DNA of 64,000 nt from Patiria pectinifera (taxonomy: Eukaryota > Echinodermata > Asteroidea > Valvatida > Asterinidae): NCBI GenBank assembly GCA_029964075.1, contig CM057150.1, positions 992,001-1,056,000 of the forward strand, read 5' to 3'. How positions within the stretch are numbered: position 1 is the stretch's first letter; every line of letters begins with the position of its first letter. Shown here in pieces: positions 37,201 through 43,200 of the stretch. The notes below the pieces were generated by a model. That model searched no databases. It had not been told where the DNA came from and saw only the letters and a program-made list of their open reading frames with translations. Position numbers and translations under genes: made by a program.

Positions 37201-40200
37201 AAATTTGAAGATTAAAAAAAAAAGAATTAAGTGTTCCACTTACTTTGCTTAATGATGTTCGTTAACTATTTGTCTGTGCTCTTCAACAAATATATGTTTG
37301 TTCTCTTGACACATTTGTCCTGATAACAACATTTTTTATAAGGTATTTAAAAAAAAAAATTCCCCCTTTCCTTTATATCTTTAACCCTCTGAAACAAAAG
37401 CCCAATTTTGGGTTGCCTAAGTTGCGCACACGCACATTTGCACTGCCTACATCACGGTCCCTTCATCATCAATCCTAATGGGCTCCGTGCGCAACAGGAG
37501 AGGGCGCTTTTTTACCACTTTTGAAAGCCCCGATAACGAGACACACCACATGTGCATACTGGTTCGCGCGCATATAGCGCAAAGTACGCACAATTGTTTT
37601 TTATTCCAAATGTGCTCAAAGCGTTGACTATGTGTCAGATCAATTGTCTCTCCCGATGGTTTCCCGCCGCTCTCCCTTTAATGCCATGCAGTGAGGGGTT
37701 ACTGTACTTGTGCACAGAGCCCTAGAGTCTTGAGGGTAGAGAACCATTCTACCCCGCAAGTACATGTACCGATAGATGTCAGGATCCAAAAAATTCAAAA
37801 TGTGTAAATATTCCCGTAAACCTGGACAATTTTTTTTTTAGGGGGGGGGGGGAGCAATTGGCTCAATCAACTGTAAATAACTATTGTAGTGCTACAAAAA
37901 GTCATTTGAAAACAAAAACCATTTTCAAGTTGAAACTTGAAAATAGCATGGTACCGGGGTAAGTACGGTATGTATGTATATATTTGAATAGCTTGTGTGT
38001 TTTGTATGCATTTACCGGTAGCCTACAACTTACACGTACATGTACATGTACATATACATGTACATATCAAGTATGTAATACACTCTACTGATTGTAAAAT
38101 TGGGTAATTACCTTAAATTTATTGCCCAATTTATTCTGCAGTCTGATTAGACATGTTTTTGATTTTCCAACTACACATCTACATGTAACTATCCATACCA
38201 TTCTCCTCTCTGACAGAGTAACTTGGACCATGGTAACTGACACAGCAACAGGAAAGAATACCTCAAATAAACTGAAGTCAGGAAGTAGAGATCACATCCT
38301 ATGCGTAATCTGGTCAGTTCATTCTTAGTATCCTTCATGAACATTTTGTTGCAGTCCGATGAAAAAAATGTACATTGTATAGTTCAAGCCTCAGTGACAA
38401 TAAAATACCCTGTCGCTCCCACAATGTAGTATTTTGTGCTACCGGTACATGTAAATTATTACCCCTCAACTATTTCACTTCATGTTACTCTGCTCAAGTG
38501 GGTACAGATAATATTTTACCTGTAATGGGAAGTTAATGTGTAATATATCACCTTCTTTACAAGTATCACTTTAGTAATGGTTTCACTAATTACTTAAATA
38601 CTGGTACATAGTATACGTGTATACATGTGCAATGGGTCAACAAAAAAAACAAAAAACTTACTTTTGATCCTGAATAACACTGTTATTTACCAATGGAATA
38701 AAACAAAATTTCAGATTCACTGAACAAGGCATGACAAATTTATGCAGCAAATTTCATCAGCTTTGTGCAAGAGGGTGAGATTTAAATGCCATATGAAAAA
38801 AAATACTCTGTCTTTCAGAAAGTCGATGCAGCGCTGGAGACTGTGGCGGAAGACGCGTGCTGCGGCCGAAAACTTCTGAAGGAATGCAGGATCACCCCTG
38901 ATGTCATTGCACACCTCCTCGATCGTGTGTTGTGCCAGAAAATCAATGAGGTGTGCAATGACATTGGGGTCGTCCTGTATATTCCTTCAGAAGCTTTCGG
39001 CAGGACGCGCCTTCCGCCACAGTCCCCAGCGCTGTAAAAACATTGGAGGACGCCCAGTCGAAAGTGGCAGATTCTGAATATGAGTAATTTTTTTGTATGG
39101 CGTTGAAACCTCTTGCACAAAATTGATGAAACTCACTCCATAAAATTTGTCAAATTTATGCCTTGTTTACATCATCTCAAATTTTGGTTTAATTCCATTT
39201 GTAAACAACAGGGTTATTTACAATCAAAAGTTGGACATTTTGTTTTTTTACACTTACATGTACATGTACACATGTATGTATACTTATACCGGTACATGTA
39301 TTTAAATGTATATGTACATGTACATGTACAATGCATGTACCGGTACACGTACATTGTTCACCCAGTGGTTCCACAAGGGTGGACATGCTCAGGTTACAGT
39401 ACAGTATCTCCAAATGACACACATTTTTCATACTTAAAAGAATATAAAAAATCCATATTTTCTTCATTTAGTGCTCAAGCGTTTCAGGGATTGAGGGATC
39501 AATCTGCCAATGGGTCAAATTAAAAGTGACTACACCGTATAAAAACAGAAGAACTTGAAAATGAAAGACACCACAAAACAAAAATACCCCCAAAGATCCC
39601 ATGCCACTAGTACCTTAGTGACACTCTTTAGAATGGAAGGACATTAGGTAAAGACCAGTAACAGTCTGCAACGTGTACTTCCTCTTCAAGATCAATTCAC
39701 TGTACTTCATGTACATGAAATACATGAGAACTACATGTAGCTTGTTAACTTTGAGAAAATAAAACCAAATCCATGTACATGTACATTTTTCCCTATCACT
39801 AACCCTGTACATTAAAATATCTAGTGCAGAAAATATTCATATTTCAACTTTTCCTTGCACATGTACATACAATGCTATTGTTCAATGGTGCACTAAGACT
39901 TCACAATTGATGTTATACATGTTTCGTACATTATGCATGAATTTCTGCCAAATGATGTAGAACTTAGTGATTTTTGTTGTGAATGTAATTTATATACACT
40001 GTACATTGTACATTGTGTACCGCATGTGCATTGTACAAATGTGTGTACGTACATGTATGTGTACACGAATAAAATAAATTATCACAAATTCAAATTTCTA
40101 CAAGTATATTTATTTGAAGAATTTATAAATGTGCAAGGGATCAATACATGTGTAATCTGGTATGTTAAACATTATTCACGTTTAAATACATAAATGTAAA

Positions 40201-43200
40201 TGTACTGTACATAGTAAATTATAAGTCTGCATGAATTTGTGCAAATACTATTCACTCAGTCTAAAAATCTGAAAACAAATACATGTATGCTTGTGGTCAA
40301 TGCTGGGACCACACACTAGTTTCACGATACAATTTTCAGGGCACACTGTACCTGTAGTCTCCATGACTTGGTTGAACTTTTCCTTATAAATGTCATGTTT
40401 GTAAACATGCACCTCTCCAAAACCATGAAAACACGGTTGCACCATGGGTAAAAACCACCTGTTGCACATGTACATGTGTATTAAAAATGTACATGTGCAT
40501 GTGTATTAAAAATGTGCACTTGTACAGTGTACTTGTACAAAATTTATACAGAAATGACACTTCTTGCCGGGGGGAGGGGGGGGGGGTTAGAAAGTTAAAA
40601 GTATTGCTTCTATTTCAAATATTTCTTTTCAACAAATTGAAACCAAAAATACAACAAAAACAGAAAAGCACAAACTAGCCACATAAAAAAATGACAAACA
40701 CTCACACAATTCAACATGCAAAAAAAAAATATATATTAATATTAGACAATACTTACGCAGTGTGTATCCTGTTGCGATGCCATATCCAATGCTTTCACCG
40801 ATGGCATTCTTGGCATATACCCTGATCTCATACTCTGTGTAGTCATCCAGACCCGTTGCTGTGGATGTTGTCTTCCCACCTGTCTCTTCAGTGAAGACAT
40901 CTGTGGACGAGTCCGAGGTCTTGAAGTAGCTGACACGGAATGACTGAGTCTCACCGCCATCATAGCCAGCAGTCCATGTCACAGTCAGAGATGCTGCTGT
41001 CTGCTCAGTTATCACAACACTAGTAGGCTTGTCTGGTCGTCCTGAGATACAAAACCAAGATCAAAAGCACGATTTAGAAAAGTTCACAATTTTTTATCCA
41101 GAAGGGTAAACACAACAAGCAATAAAACTTACATTGCATTTTTGGCCATTTGATTATTTCATCAGTTTGCTTGCTTAACATGTTTTCTTCACCGTTTTTT
41201 TACTGACATTTTGTTACAGATGATGAACTTTTGTTCAAAAATGCAAGCATCAAAACACAGAGATGTATTAACAGAACTTTTTAATGGGTTCGTGAACATT
41301 CAAACAGGAAAAAGAAATCACTGGGAACGTCCGGTTGATGTTATATTATTGATGGGATTACATGTATCTTACTTGTTCCAGTCAGGGTAATCTCCAGAGA
41401 GTCATTTCCCCCTATTCCATTTGAGCTGATGCAGGTGTACACGCCGTAATCCACCAGGGAGTTTACTGCTCTGATGGTCAAGTTGCTAGAGACGATGAGC
41501 CCGTACACGCTATCTCCACCAATAGTCTCAGTTGTCACATTCCTCCGGTCCTCTTCATTGTCATTCGTTATTTCTGTGTTGTTTGGACCATACCACATCA
41601 CGACTGGCACAGGATTACCCACAGCAATGCAGGTTAAGACGGCATTATCGCTGTTGTTGACTCCTACTTCATCCATTTCTTTATTGGTGATGTTAACCTC
41701 ATCTGTTGTAAAAAAAGGCATTTGTAAACAAGACAGGCCTAGTAAAGCTGGTCCCAGAGTGCACAGAACTCTATACTATAGATTCAGAATGCCTTTTCAC
41801 TAAAAGTCTCTTCATGCATGTGGCTTACCCCTACAAAGTGGGCTAGATTTAGCCCATTCATTAGTGTTACAGGTAAATTCTACATGCGTTTCAAATTTTT
41901 GGGCTAAGGTGAGACTTAAGCAGGTCTAATTGACAAGTGACGGTCAGTGAGTCAGTGGGTCACTCAGGTACAAAGTGTAATGTTGGCTGGACAGCTTGGA
42001 ACAGTAAAAACTTGGAATACGATGTGTAGTGTATGGTAAATGATAGCTGAAGAAATATGAACCCTCCTATGCAAAGACAGATGTACGGCATATTCTGTGC
42101 CAAGTTGTCCTTTCGGTCCACATTTAAAATCTGGATCAATTGTATTCAGCTCTGCTTTGACTGTAATTGGTAAGACAGCTGTGGTAACAATTTTTGTTGC
42201 TTTTGTCTGTTGACTGAATTTTACTAGTCAGAGTGCTTGCGTGAAATATGATCTGGCTGTTTGTGACTAGCCTGTGTAAAAGGCATGGCAGGGGAAGTGG
42301 ATGGAATTTTCGACTATTAATGTTTACAAATAGGAGGGTTAACTTAAAAAAAAGATGTCTGCATGTATTAATTTCCTTTTGAATTTATCAAAGTCAAGTC
42401 AACTGTCACTTGCTTTTAATCAAACTGTACTCGGGTTGTTTTTAAAAATGTGAGAGTTTAGAGTTTACTTTTTTGATATAGTGTGAGGATCTGTGAGGTT
42501 TTACGATTAAGTGACAGTGCTTACAGTGCACAATAACAGTAACCTCAGGCGAGACCACATCAAAGCCACCATCAGGGTTGGGTATTCCATTGTTTGCTGT
42601 ACATGAGTAGTTTCCTGCCTGGTCCCTTCCGATGATTCTCAGAGTCAGGTTACTTGTACCATCACCGTAGACTGACATGTCTGGTGTTGGTGCCATACCA
42701 GGTCCTTGCTTCTCCCAAATGATGTCACTAGTCGGCAATGGATTGGCATCTACTGAGCATGTCAGCATCACTTCACCTCCTTCTAGGATTGGATTAGGCG
42801 GTTGAACCAGTTGCTTAAATTCAGGATGATCTAAAGATGTCAAAAAGAAAGAAAGATGAACAGGTGACATTGATATTCAGCTCAAGAACATCAAACCAAA
42901 ACATGTAAATGAAAAAGTGTAAGAAAACAACCAAGGCAACTAAGATTTGAACTCAATATTCCAACCCTTAGGATGATCATTAAAATCATCAGGTAAAGCA
43001 ACCATTTTGAGGCTGGCAAAATAAAGACAATGCAAGTCTTAATTTCAATCACAATATATAAATCCCAAATTCACATGTGGTGATGGTGACTTGATACAAA
43101 ACCTCAGCGATTTACATCATGGTATTTGTTGGCCTAATCCTGTTATAAGGTGCATTCTAAATCTGAACTCCAATGTTAATGGGCATTATTCAATAAATTC

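Larger units (their letters stand above)
33849..40756 (-). other. 6.9-kb intron between receptor exons 5 and 6
   Basis: I see no exon in this stretch. It holds the hAT-type element at 34.1-34.8 kb, many ACATGTAC microsatellite tracts (38037-38062, 39250-39355), several poly-G/C runs and a long inverted repeat at 38.8-39.0 kb. The open frame at 39113-39523 is mostly microsatellite and is not counted as a gene. Confidence 0.7.

Noticed and set aside
39113-39523. 136-codon plus-strand open frame
   Set aside because: Its middle is the ACATGTAC microsatellite translated as HVHMYVYLY-type repeats; no domain and no splice context.
41474-41803. 109-codon plus-strand frame over receptor exon 4
   Set aside because: Antisense shadow of a well-supported Ig exon with canonical cysteines and splice sites.
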